Source of the DNA: a virus
Reading direction: 5' to 3' (one strand)
IMG/VR virus record: IMGVR_UViG_3300030382_000517
Span: 1-36,775 of that record
Length of the DNA: 36,775 nt
How positions within the stretch are numbered: position 1 is the first letter of the stretch; the number at the start of each line of letters is the position of its first letter. Position numbers and translations under genes: made by a program. Below the pieces are notes generated by a model. The model was not told the origin of the DNA. It saw nothing but the letters and a program-made list of their open reading frames with translations, and did no database searches. This document shows positions 13,409-19,130 of this stretch, one piece after another.

Positions 13409-13854
13409 TGAGTAACTATAAAATGGTTTTCCCAAAAGGTTACAGCCGGTTATTGTCGAAACAATATCAAGCAGGTAAGCGTATGAATTTTAAAACGGCG
13501 CATCGTATAGAGCGCATAGAAGGGATTGAGCAAAAGGTTCTTAATGGTGAACCACTTAATGATCTTGAAGCGAAATATTACGATCCTGTTACGGGTGAGT
13601 GGTCAGTTGAGTGGTATGAAAATCGCATGTATTACCGTAAAGGTACTAAGGCACCTATGAGAAAAGTAGTTGACCCGTGTTACGAGTGCGGTAAAACAAC
13701 GGTGTTTGGGTCGGGTCGGTTCGTGAACCGTGTGGGGTCAGACTGTAACCCTAATGAGGGTATCACTCATACAGATTTAGTGATGGTTGGTGACTGGTTT
13801 TGTTGTGGTGAATGTGATGCAAAGTTTTTCCCTGAAGAATCTTTAGATAAATAA
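13408..13854 (+). CDS. Zinc-binding protein, 148 aa
   Basis: Starts MSNYKMVFPKGYSRLLSKQY, with a basic first half. The second half holds Cys91 and Cys94 (CYEC), Cys113, and Cys132, Cys133 and Cys136 (CCGEC), enough for a treble-clef or ribbon zinc site. The preceding gene's TAA overlaps this ATG as TAATG, implying coupled translation. Such small basic zinc proteins are common in phage early regions and may bind nucleic acid, but a specific target is not visible. Confidence 0.7.
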   Translation: MSNYKMVFPKGYSRLLSKQYQAGKRMNFKTAHRIERIEGIEQKVLNGEPLNDLEAKYYDPVTGEWSVEWYENRMYYRKGTKAPMRKVVDPCYECGKTTVFGSGRFVNRVGSDCNPNEGITHTDLVMVGDWFCCGECDAKFFPEESLDK

Positions 13855-13912
13855 ACAGTATGTAGAAGTTATTACTGTTATACTGAAATTATACAATAGA
13901 AAGAGAGAGAAA
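13855..13912 (+). promoter_or_regulatory. Short intergenic leader with 7-bp hairpin and AGAAAGAGAGAG site
   Basis: AACAGTA pairs with TACTGTT around a 12-base loop; this inverted repeat begins at the upstream stop codon. ATAGAAAGAGAGAGAAA then runs to the ATG at 13913. The purine-rich ribosome segment resembles those of leaders 0 to 3, but the ACGAT box and three-way junction are absent. Confidence 0.4.
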
Positions 13913-14017
13913 ATGCGACCGGAAGAATTATTAGTGTTACACATGGCGCTATGGGCGATTGGTGTTGCTCTACTAGCGTTCGTGTGGGATGCGTACAAAG
14001 TAAGGAAGAAGCGATGA
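13913..14017 (+). CDS. Very small membrane protein, 34 aa
   Basis: Found by reading the frame. MRPEELLVLHMALWAIGVAL continues to LAFVWDAYKVRKKR: one hydrophobic helix of about 20 residues (6-26) and a positively charged tail. The positive-inside rule would place the C-terminus in the cytoplasm. The gene has its own AGAAAGAGAGAG ribosome segment and its stop overlaps the next start as ATGA, so the reading is well supported. A holin-like, antiholin or superinfection-exclusion role is possible; none can be chosen from the sequence. Confidence 0.65.
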   Translation: MRPEELLVLHMALWAIGVALLAFVWDAYKVRKKR

Positions 14018-14229
14018 GCATGGTTCACGGCTATTTAAACAGCACCCCAGATGACTACGGTCACAGGTGGACTAACAGTGCGGATAATGAAACAGTCGAG
14101 TGTCAGTACTGCGGAGACTCTTTTAATTCAAAACGGTTCTGTACGAACAGACTGGTCGTGTCTGAGCAATTAAGAGCGGATGACGAGGAGATGTCCGCAT
14201 ACTATTTAGAAAAAGAAAGAGAGGAATAA
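14014..14229 (+). CDS. Small Cys-rich protein, possible zinc finger, 71 aa
   Basis: The chosen start is the ATG of the ATGA overlap with the membrane-protein gene; a longer frame upstream lies inside that gene. MSMVHGYLNSTPDDYGHRWT leads to CQYCGDSFNSKRFC, with a CxxC pair at Cys39 and Cys42 and a third Cys at 52, followed by an acidic, helical tail. His14 or His19 could complete a zinc site. The final GAATAATGG junction places the next gene in a TAATG overlap. Probable nucleic-acid or protein interaction module; family not recognised. Confidence 0.62.
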   Translation: MSMVHGYLNSTPDDYGHRWTNSADNETVECQYCGDSFNSKRFCTNRLVVSEQLRADDEEMSAYYLEKEREE

Positions 14230-14471
14230 TGGAAATCATTGAAACGATCCTGTGGATTGCTATAGGGGTGGCACTTGCTGTGCCGATCACTCAGGCTTTC
14301 TGCATGAGAGGAGAGAGAAGGCGTACTGCCTTGTTGAAAAACATTTACTTACAGGGATGTTTTGATTCGGTTGACACGCTGGTAGCACAACAATTATCCG
14401 ACAGGGAACAACAAGCCGAGTATCAACTCGGAGTGCATCTGGAGGAAGAAAGAATGAAAGAGAGGGGCTAA
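14229..14471 (+). CDS. Small membrane-anchored protein, 80 aa
   Basis: The N-terminus MEIIETILWIAIGVALAVPI is a single hydrophobic segment, followed by QAFCMRGERRRT, then a charged helical tail of about 50 residues (LSDREQQAEYQLGVHLEEER). Predicted as a membrane anchor with a cytoplasmic helical tail. A TAATG overlap with the previous stop and another with the next ATG support both ends. A role in membrane attachment of early proteins is possible; a coiled-coil could be tested in the tail. Confidence 0.68.
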   Translation: MEIIETILWIAIGVALAVPITQAFCMRGERRRTALLKNIYLQGCFDSVDTLVAQQLSDREQQAEYQLGVHLEEERMKERG

Positions 14472-14638
14472 TGGGTATTGAAGATGAACTTACGTTCCAT
14501 TCTCTTAACACCCCTGAGGGTGACGCATTGTACAACGAGATGTACGGCTACTATCGTTGCGGTATTTGCAACAGGAGAACAAGCCGGCATCCGTCTGTGT
14601 TGAGTAGAGATGGGGTGAAGATATGTCGGAAATGTTAG
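14471..14638 (+). CDS. Small zinc-ribbon protein, 55 aa
   Basis: Found by reading the frame. It starts MGIEDELTFHSLNTPEGDAL and ends with CGICNRRTSRHPSVLSRDG followed by ICRKC. Two pairs, Cys30/Cys33 and Cys52/Cys55, have the spacing of a small zinc ribbon. The ATG overlaps the previous TAA as TAATG. The next gene starts 13 bases before this one ends. Similar small ribbons often bind DNA or RNA polymerase, but the target here is not known. Confidence 0.65.
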   Translation: MGIEDELTFHSLNTPEGDALYNEMYGYYRCGICNRRTSRHPSVLSRDGVKICRKC

Positions 14639-14745
14639 ATAAAGAGAAGTTGGATAACCCGATAGAAGTCTTTGGATATTTTTTAGACTTGGCGTTGTCC
14701 TCTGATAAACCAATTAAGGAGAAGAATGATGACTGCGACAGTTGA
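14623..14745 (+). CDS. Small acidic protein, 40 aa, unknown
   Basis: Found by reading the frame. MSEMLDKEKLDNPIEVFGYF followed by LDLALSSDKPIKEKNDDCDS: one amphipathic helix, no signal or zinc motif. It overlaps the zinc-ribbon gene by 16 bases and the next gene by 20, which is tight even for this operon, so it may be a minor or false gene. Composition is acidic. No family was recognised. Confidence 0.4.
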   Translation: MSEMLDKEKLDNPIEVFGYFLDLALSSDKPIKEKNDDCDS

Positions 14746-15022
14746 GGAAAATTCTATTCAAGATTTTATTTTTCGTTTACGAGATTACATAGATACACGT
14801 TTCGATTATGGAGATGACACGATACTGGCTAATGCTTTGGAATGTGTATATCAGATCTTGGAAGAACAATACATAGGAGAACCAATCAAAATACAGTTAC
14901 CTTTAACAGATTTGGCGGACACGGTGGCGGGTGGCAACCATTACAACGATGTTAAGTGTCATGATCCGATCAACAAATTGAATGAGTTGTTGAAAGAAAA
15001 AGATAATGTTGATAAAGGTTAG
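14726..15022 (+). CDS. Early-block protein, 98 aa, unknown
   Basis: Unrecognised. The start is the first of two adjacent ATGs, preceded by AAGGAG six bases upstream, so the ribosome site is strong. The sequence MMTATVEENSIQDFIFRLRD has long helices and two conserved-looking charged ends. HYNDVKCHDPINKLNELLKE near the C-terminus includes one His-Cys-His cluster that could bind metal, but a site is not complete. It ends 17 bases after the next gene starts. Probable soluble early protein. Confidence 0.65.
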   Translation: MMTATVEENSIQDFIFRLRDYIDTRFDYGDDTILANALECVYQILEEQYIGEPIKIQLPLTDLADTVAGGNHYNDVKCHDPINKLNELLKEKDNVDKG

Positions 15023-15566
15023 TACTCTGGCGATGCTGGGGTTGTTGTGGAGTTGTGTCCCAACACAACAGTTGGATGACGACTTCGGCGAATACGGTGT
15101 CCCAGTTGTAACGGTGCCTACGTCAACGACCATTCCGTGGGACAAGACGGCTTACGCTAATTACATTAACGCTGAGGAGATACCGGAATGTCCACCTTCT
15201 GGTTCTTGTGAGGTGCCTGTTGATGAGTACATTGTGTCTTTACCATCGTTGAAAGATCTGGTTGAAGAATATTTTGAACCTGAAGATGTGCCTTTAATGT
15301 TACGTATCGCTTTTTGTGAGTCGTCTGCTAAACCAGATGATAAATGGTCTGATGCTATTAACAGAAAATCTGGGGCTACTGGCTGGTTCCAGCACCTACC
15401 TAAATGGTGGGAGGAAAGAAGTTACAAGGCTGGGTTCAGCGGTTGGTTGGCTGTTGAACCACGCGCCAATGTTGGCGTAGCGGCTTGGCTGTTTTATGAA
15501 CAACCACATCCAAAGTGGGGAAATGCCTCGCATTGGTATCCGAGTAGATCATGTTGGGAGGAATAA
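15006..15566 (+). CDS. Predicted lipoprotein lytic transglycosylase-like enzyme, 186 aa
   Basis: A hydrophobic N-terminus ends in a lipobox-like LLWSC (Cys17), so the mature protein is probably lipidated and held at the outer face of the membrane. The second half contains a lysozyme-like transglycosylase signature: IAFCESSAKPDDKWSDAINR with likely catalytic Glu105, then SGATGWFQHLPKWW and a final PRANVGVAAWLFYEQPHPKW. These match the pattern of small transglycosylases that cut glycan strands. It lies in the early operon, not with the amidase and holin, so wall remodelling, entry or superinfection exclusion may be involved. No separate linker domain is visible. Confidence 0.72.
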   Translation: MLIKVSTLAMLGLLWSCVPTQQLDDDFGEYGVPVVTVPTSTTIPWDKTAYANYINAEEIPECPPSGSCEVPVDEYIVSLPSLKDLVEEYFEPEDVPLMLRIAFCESSAKPDDKWSDAINRKSGATGWFQHLPKWWEERSYKAGFSGWLAVEPRANVGVAAWLFYEQPHPKWGNASHWYPSRSCWEE

Positions 15567-15567
15567 C

Positions 15568-15705
15568 ATGGGAATAAAACCATCAGGTGAGAATACGTCT
15601 ATCACCATGGAGCAATACTGGCGTAACAGGCAAGAAGAAAATGATAAACCAGAACGGAAACGTGCTGTTAAGAAACGACAATCTCTTAGTTGGGGTTCAG
15701 AATGA
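15568..15705 (+). CDS. Small basic protein, 45 aa, unknown
   Basis: The ATG at 15568 is preceded by GGGAGGAATAAC, a good ribosome site; an upstream in-frame start has none. MGIKPSGENTSITMEQYWRN leads to a Lys/Arg-rich end (KPERKRAVKKRQSLSWGSE). It is probably a small DNA- or RNA-binding factor or structural peptide. Its stop overlaps the next start as ATGA. No family recognised. Confidence 0.6.
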   Translation: MGIKPSGENTSITMEQYWRNRQEENDKPERKRAVKKRQSLSWGSE

Positions 15706-15995
15706 TGATACTTAAAAACGGTTCACGTCCTTTAATGTGGAGTCAAGGGTTAGGTAGTGGCGGTGAAAGAAATTTTATCGGAGTGGTACTGGCTGAATGG
15801 GATAAACATTACCCGTTCGTAGTGTGGCACATGGCATCAGATGATGGCAACAAGTGGGATACTTTTAGTGGTACATACTGTCAAACTCTTGAAGAAGCAA
15901 AAGATCTTTACCGTAAAAAAACTGGTACAGATTATCAAAGACAAACAGAAGCGTTAGCGACAGGAATGAAAGTAGAAAGGAATTTGAATGTCTAA
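15702..15995 (+). CDS. Early-block protein, 97 aa, unknown
   Basis: The ATG at 15702 overlaps the previous stop as ATGA; the upstream extension lies inside the preceding gene. MMILKNGSRPLMWSQGLGSG is followed by a beta-like middle (FIGVVLAEWDKHYPFVVWHM) and a helical C-terminus (LEEAKDLYRKKTGTDYQRQT). The protein is aromatic-rich and may be compact. No motif assigns a role. It ends 8 bases after the next start. Confidence 0.65.
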   Translation: MMILKNGSRPLMWSQGLGSGGERNFIGVVLAEWDKHYPFVVWHMASDDGNKWDTFSGTYCQTLEEAKDLYRKKTGTDYQRQTEALATGMKVERNLNV

Positions 15996-16278
15996 AAGAT
16001 TAGCGGAGTTTCCGACCAGTAAACGTGCCGAGAAATATAATTGGCGAGACTGGTTGGATGGTGAAGCACACCTGTTGCAAGAAGGGGAGGATTTTCAAGT
16101 GAGTTATGACTCGTTCAGAGCGTCCGCTCATCAAGCAGCGAAACGTCACCACCTGAAAGTCAAAGTTAAAAAACTATCCGTAGGAGACATTGTTCACACA
16201 ATCAGTCCAACAGGCAGTAAAGTAGTTCACAGAATAGCGGACGACAGTTTCATGTCGTTGCAGGCAGTTAAAAGATGA
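15988..16278 (+). CDS. Early-block basic protein, 96 aa, unknown
   Basis: Starts MSKRLAEFPTSKRAEKYNWR; GAAAGG precedes the ATG. A basic helical stretch (SAHQAAKRHHLKVKVKKLS, residues 48-66) could contact nucleic acid. The N-terminal W-D-W pattern (YNWRDWLDGEAHL) suggests a small alpha/beta domain. It overlaps the previous gene by 8 bases. DNA-binding is inferred from charge only. Confidence 0.65.
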   Translation: MSKRLAEFPTSKRAEKYNWRDWLDGEAHLLQEGEDFQVSYDSFRASAHQAAKRHHLKVKVKKLSVGDIVHTISPTGSKVVHRIADDSFMSLQAVKR

Positions 16279-16285
16279 CCGATTG

Positions 16286-16324
16286 GGGTCGGGGCGGGTT
16301 ACCCTCTCTTACCTGTTCCGACCC
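16286..16324 (+). other. Intergenic hairpin before the last gene of block A
   Basis: GGGTCGG (16286) can pair with CCGACCC (16318), a 7-bp stem with a 25-base loop that holds a small GGG/CCC pairing. No T run follows, so this is not an ordinary terminator. AGGAGAAAACAA then gives the ribosome site for the ATG at 16346. It may be an RNA processing or attenuation element. Confidence 0.35.
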
Positions 16325-16345
16325 TCTACCTTTAGGAGAAAACAA

Positions 16346-16618
16346 ATGAGTAAAATGAGTGACGTAGATATCCAATTCAAAGAATTGAAAGAAAAAATTG
16401 CAGAGATAGAACTGGTTGTTTCCAGTTTCCTCGGAGTTCTACTGGCTATCTGTCGAGCAGAAGGAGACTTGGCTCACGATGACGGAGTGGTAGCCGCTAA
16501 CAAAACAAGAATCTTCGGTGAAATATACGACCATCTTTCTGGCGCTATGGGAACAGAAACACCAGAAGAAACAGAAGATTCAGACGACAACGTAGTTGAC
16601 CTGTTTGATAAAGAGTAA
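16346..16618 (+). CDS. Small acidic helical protein, 90 aa, unknown
   Basis: The ATG at 16346 follows a strong AGGAG at 8 bases; an earlier in-frame ATG lies inside the hairpin region without a ribosome site. MSKMSDVDIQFKELKEKIAE is a long amphipathic helix, then a hydrophobic helix (LVVSSFLGVLLAICRAEGD) and an acidic tail rich in Glu and Asp. The C-terminal NVVDLFDKE resembles a short peptide motif that could bind a partner such as the sliding clamp or single-strand-binding protein, but this is only a resemblance. Confidence 0.68.
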   Translation: MSKMSDVDIQFKELKEKIAEIELVVSSFLGVLLAICRAEGDLAHDDGVVAANKTRIFGEIYDHLSGAMGTETPEETEDSDDNVVDLFDKE

Positions 16619-16632
16619 GACTGTACGCAACG

Positions 16633-16646
16633 CATGTCATGTCATG
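16633..16646 (+). repeat. CATGTCATGTCATG, inverse of 11205-11218
   Basis: The 14 bases are the exact reverse complement of CATGACATGACATG at 11205-11218. Block A (11.6-16.6 kb) is thus bordered by inverted copies. A nearby palindrome at 16679-16692 gives the same half-site on both strands. Likely a regulator or replication-protein site, or module ends. Confidence 0.65.
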
Positions 16647-16652
16647 TCTGGG

Positions 16653-16667
16653 GAACCCGTTGGGTTC
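16653..16667 (+). terminator. Weak terminator-like hairpin between blocks A and B
   Basis: GAACCC pairs with GGGTTC around a 3-base loop. It lies after the last block A stop and before the block B promoter, where termination would be expected. The following bases, ATTATACATG, are not a true T run, so it may not terminate efficiently. Confidence 0.35.
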
Positions 16668-16678
16668 ATTATACATGC

Positions 16679-16692
16679 CATGACATGTCATG
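16679..16692. repeat. Perfect palindrome CATGACATGTCATG overlapping a -35 element
   Basis: The 14-base palindrome contains ATGACA, the probable -35 element of the block B promoter. A protein bound here would directly block or assist polymerase. The half-site is shared with the repeats at 11204 and 16633. Confidence 0.6.
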
Positions 16693-16707
16693 CGCGGATA
16701 GTATGCT
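16680..16707 (+). promoter_or_regulatory. Candidate promoter ATGACA-16-TATGCT, near-leaderless
   Basis: ATGACA matches the -35 consensus at five of six positions, and TATGCT matches the -10 at four of six, with a 16-base spacer. The expected start point is near 16714, only about seven bases before the ATG at 16721, and the bases between lack a Shine-Dalgarno sequence. It would therefore give a leaderless or near-leaderless mRNA, a common mode in actinobacteria. Confidence 0.5.
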
Positions 16708-16720
16708 AATCTAAACAACC

Positions 16721-17545
16721 ATGAACACAGCGACCGACACAGACAACAGAATAATCCTCAGACAATCATGGCTAGGTTCCCTAGCGATGTGTCCAGAGAG
16801 AGCCAGACAAGACCTACTAGGCATCTCAGAATCCACAGAATCCACCAACACTGCGATAGGCACATCAGTCCACTATGGGATAGAGCAATGCCTCATAGAC
16901 AAAATGGAAACAGGCACACCACTTTCAAAAACTGACACAATCTCAGCGTCATTAGAAGAATGGTTCAGAAAAGAACTTGAGATAGTCAGATGGAACCACA
17001 AGACAGATGAATGTATAGAAATAATTAAATTAAACACAGCCGCATGGTGGGATGAAGTAATGCCAGACATCGACCCGATAGCCGTTGAGCAACACTTCGA
17101 ACTACCACTCATAGTTGATCACGAACCAGAAATCTGGTTACAAGGAACCATCGACTGCGTACAATCTTTCCCCCGTCCGATAGTTGATTGGAAAAATCCG
17201 GGTCGTAAACCATCAGACGACTGGGAGAAGAAACGTTGGTCAGTTCAAGCCGCCGCTTACACTTGGGCAGTTTTACAAATGGAAGATAACACCCTCACAG
17301 AACCTTTAGATTTCGAGTTCGTACACCTAGTCAAGGGGAAGGTGCATAGAACTTTAGTGAACGTAACACCAGCAGAGCATGTGAGTCTGGTCGCTTTAGC
17401 ACGCTCTGCTGGTACACTCATAGCCGCAAACCTACCTGTATGGCCATTAAACATGGTCGGATGGCACTGCGCTCCTAAATGGTGTGGTGCTTGGAAAACA
17501 TGCAGAGGGAAAATTGCGGGAACAGACCCATGGAACCAACTATAG
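16721..17545 (+). CDS. Cas4/RecB-like PD-(D/E)XK nuclease with probable iron-sulfur site, 274 aa
   Basis: Residues 139-158 give the nuclease core: WLQGTID (Asp145) and IVDWK (Asp156, Lys158). Earlier, GTSVHYGIEQ holds the family's His51, and downstream Gln176 in SVQAAAYTWA is the usual RecB-family glutamine. Cys24 near the N-terminus and Cys250, Cys255 and Cys261 near the C-terminus match the four-cysteine arrangement that binds a 4Fe-4S cluster in Cas4, AddB and related exonucleases. It is probably a DNA exonuclease used for recombination or end processing. There is no ribosome site, so it may be leaderless. It is the first gene of the replication block; a CRISPR role is unlikely because no cas1, cas2 or array is present. 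Confidence 0.82.
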   Translation: MNTATDTDNRIILRQSWLGSLAMCPERARQDLLGISESTESTNTAIGTSVHYGIEQCLIDKMETGTPLSKTDTISASLEEWFRKELEIVRWNHKTDECIEIIKLNTAAWWDEVMPDIDPIAVEQHFELPLIVDHEPEIWLQGTIDCVQSFPRPIVDWKNPGRKPSDDWEKKRWSVQAAAYTWAVLQMEDNTLTEPLDFEFVHLVKGKVHRTLVNVTPAEHVSLVALARSAGTLIAANLPVWPLNMVGWHCAPKWCGAWKTCRGKIAGTDPWNQL

Positions 17546-17561
17546 AAAAGAGGTAGACCCA

Positions 17562-18128
17562 ATGGGAGAAAAAGATAACACCTTCACGGTGTTCCGTAGA
17601 CAGGTCATACAGACCGGCAAATTTGAACCGGCAGAAGCGTCATGTTCAGTGACTGTCACCCTGACAGGTGACGAAAGTCAAGAAGGCGTAGCCAACTTGA
17701 TTGCCGAGTGGGGTACGACCTTAGAGATAGCCAACTATGAAGCGTTGGGTGTCGGATATGAAATGACAGAATCAGGCGTACGGAGGTTAGAAAAAAGCCT
17801 TCCCGAACACACTGCGACAGCACCCGTGGCGCAACCAGCCGCGGGGAATAGTCCCCCACCCGCTCCCGTTATCGGAGGCAGCGGAATGGATTCAATGTGG
17901 CGCGATTTGATGGAAAACCACGATGATTGGTGGCCACCTAACTGGCCTAAGAAAGTCAGCGGAGAGTTCAAACCAAACTCACCTGATTACAAAACTAAAA
18001 AAACCAATAAAGGTATTTGGATAAGAGACCAAAAAGGGAACTATCAGATCCCCGACTGGTTCATCTGTCCATTCACACAGAAAACTGCTGTAGAACTTAA
18101 AGCAGTTACACAAACCTTTCCATCGTAG
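17562..18128 (+). CDS. Unknown protein between nuclease and helicase, 188 aa
   Basis: The ATG at 17562 follows AGAGGT; a longer upstream frame overlaps the nuclease gene. The N-terminal part (MGEKDNTFTVFRRQVIQTGK, then CSVTVTLTGDESQEGVANL) resembles a small beta-rich domain, then comes an Ala/Pro-rich linker (APVAQPAAGNSPPPAPVIGG, residues 92-111) and a Trp-rich C-terminal region (DDWWPPNWP, then IWIRDQKGNYQIPDWF). This two-domain layout and the location beside a recombination nuclease would fit a single-strand-binding or strand-annealing partner, but I do not recognise a specific fold. It lies just upstream of the helicase gene. Confidence 0.65.
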   Translation: MGEKDNTFTVFRRQVIQTGKFEPAEASCSVTVTLTGDESQEGVANLIAEWGTTLEIANYEALGVGYEMTESGVRRLEKSLPEHTATAPVAQPAAGNSPPPAPVIGGSGMDSMWRDLMENHDDWWPPNWPKKVSGEFKPNSPDYKTKKTNKGIWIRDQKGNYQIPDWFICPFTQKTAVELKAVTQTFPS

Positions 18129-18140
18129 AGGTATAACAAC

Positions 18141-19130
18141 GTGGCTGATGTTGTACCACCAGATGAAGTTGCCCGCCGTCTTTTCGTTGCCACGGACGGA
18201 GAGGCGGTGGACACATCTGAAGAAGAACCAGAAGAAGAATTTGAACCTAAACGCTGGTCATTAACCAAATCAGTAGTAGACAACCTCGTAGGATTCATCC
18301 AAAACCCGTCCGAAAGATGGTACCTAGGGTTCAACGAAATAGACTTAGCGACCCGCGGCATAGGCAAAGGCGAAGTGTTGATGGTCGTAGGTAGATCACA
18401 CACAGGTAAATCACAAATGTTGTTAAACAGTATTGTTTCAAACCTGATAAACCACCCCGAAGCGCACGTAGTTATCTTCTCAATGGACGAACCACGCGAA
18501 CTCATAGCGATGAAACTGTACTGTCTGCTCAGAGGCAAATCATCCACAGAAGTGGAAGAAGCAATCAAAGCCCTAGACCCACACACATTAAACGACTTAG
18601 CGGAAGCATCCGAAAGGGAACTGTCAAGAGTAGCGATCATAGACGAATCATTCCCACTAGAACAAATGGCAGAAGTCATGGACGAAATAAGAGACTGGTG
18701 GGGAGTGAACCCATCCTTCTGCATGATCGACTACCTAGAGTTACTACCCGGAGGCGACTCCGATGCGACAGGAGTGACAACCAAAGCACAAGCAGTTAAA
18801 CGTTGGGCTAAAACGCAACGAGTACCAGTCGGCCTAGTACACCAAGCAGGCAGAGGCTCCGGTGATAAAGGCAAAGCCGCAGGACTGTACGCAGGCAGGT
18901 ACGGAGGTGAACAAGAAGCGATCTTCGTGATCGAAGTTTACAGACAAAGAGACAGATATGACCTGTCACCGTGGGAAAAAGAATTTCACGAAAATTCAAT
19001 CAACCTGAACCTGTGTAAAAACAAAAGAACAGCACGACTCATAGATCAAACCTACTATTTAGACCCTGAGTTCGGAGGCGTTCACCCTTACTGGGAGGAG
19101 TTGATGCCCAATGCCAATCAACAAATATGA
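18141..19130 (+). CDS. DnaB-like replicative helicase (SF4/RecA-type ATPase), 329 aa
   Basis: Starts at a GTG preceded by AGAGGT. After an acidic N-terminal tail, the C-terminal ATPase domain has Walker A at residues 84-91 (GRSHTGKS), Walker B around Asp197 (FCMIDYLELLPGG) and the expected downstream glutamine in PVGLVHQAGRG. There is a glycine-rich loop (AGLYAGRYGGEQEA) that resembles the DNA-contact loop of hexameric helicases. The usual N-terminal DnaB domain is absent; the first 40 residues are mostly acidic. It overlaps the primase gene by 20 bases, fitting a helicase-primase pair. It probably unwinds DNA at the fork. Confidence 0.85.
   Translation: MADVVPPDEVARRLFVATDGEAVDTSEEEPEEEFEPKRWSLTKSVVDNLVGFIQNPSERWYLGFNEIDLATRGIGKGEVLMVVGRSHTGKSQMLLNSIVSNLINHPEAHVVIFSMDEPRELIAMKLYCLLRGKSSTEVEEAIKALDPHTLNDLAEASERELSRVAIIDESFPLEQMAEVMDEIRDWWGVNPSFCMIDYLELLPGGDSDATGVTTKAQAVKRWAKTQRVPVGLVHQAGRGSGDKGKAAGLYAGRYGGEQEAIFVIEVYRQRDRYDLSPWEKEFHENSINLNLCKNKRTARLIDQTYYLDPEFGGVHPYWEELMPNANQQI

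Noticed and set aside
13855-13912. Intrinsic terminator after the 148-aa zinc protein gene
   Set aside because: A 7-bp hairpin exists, but it starts at the stop codon, lacks a T-run after it, and the next gene has the common purine-rich leader segment.
16721-17545. CRISPR-associated Cas4
   Set aside because: The nuclease family is similar, but there is no array, cas1 or cas2 in the window. Replication genes are adjacent, so a phage recombination role is more likely.
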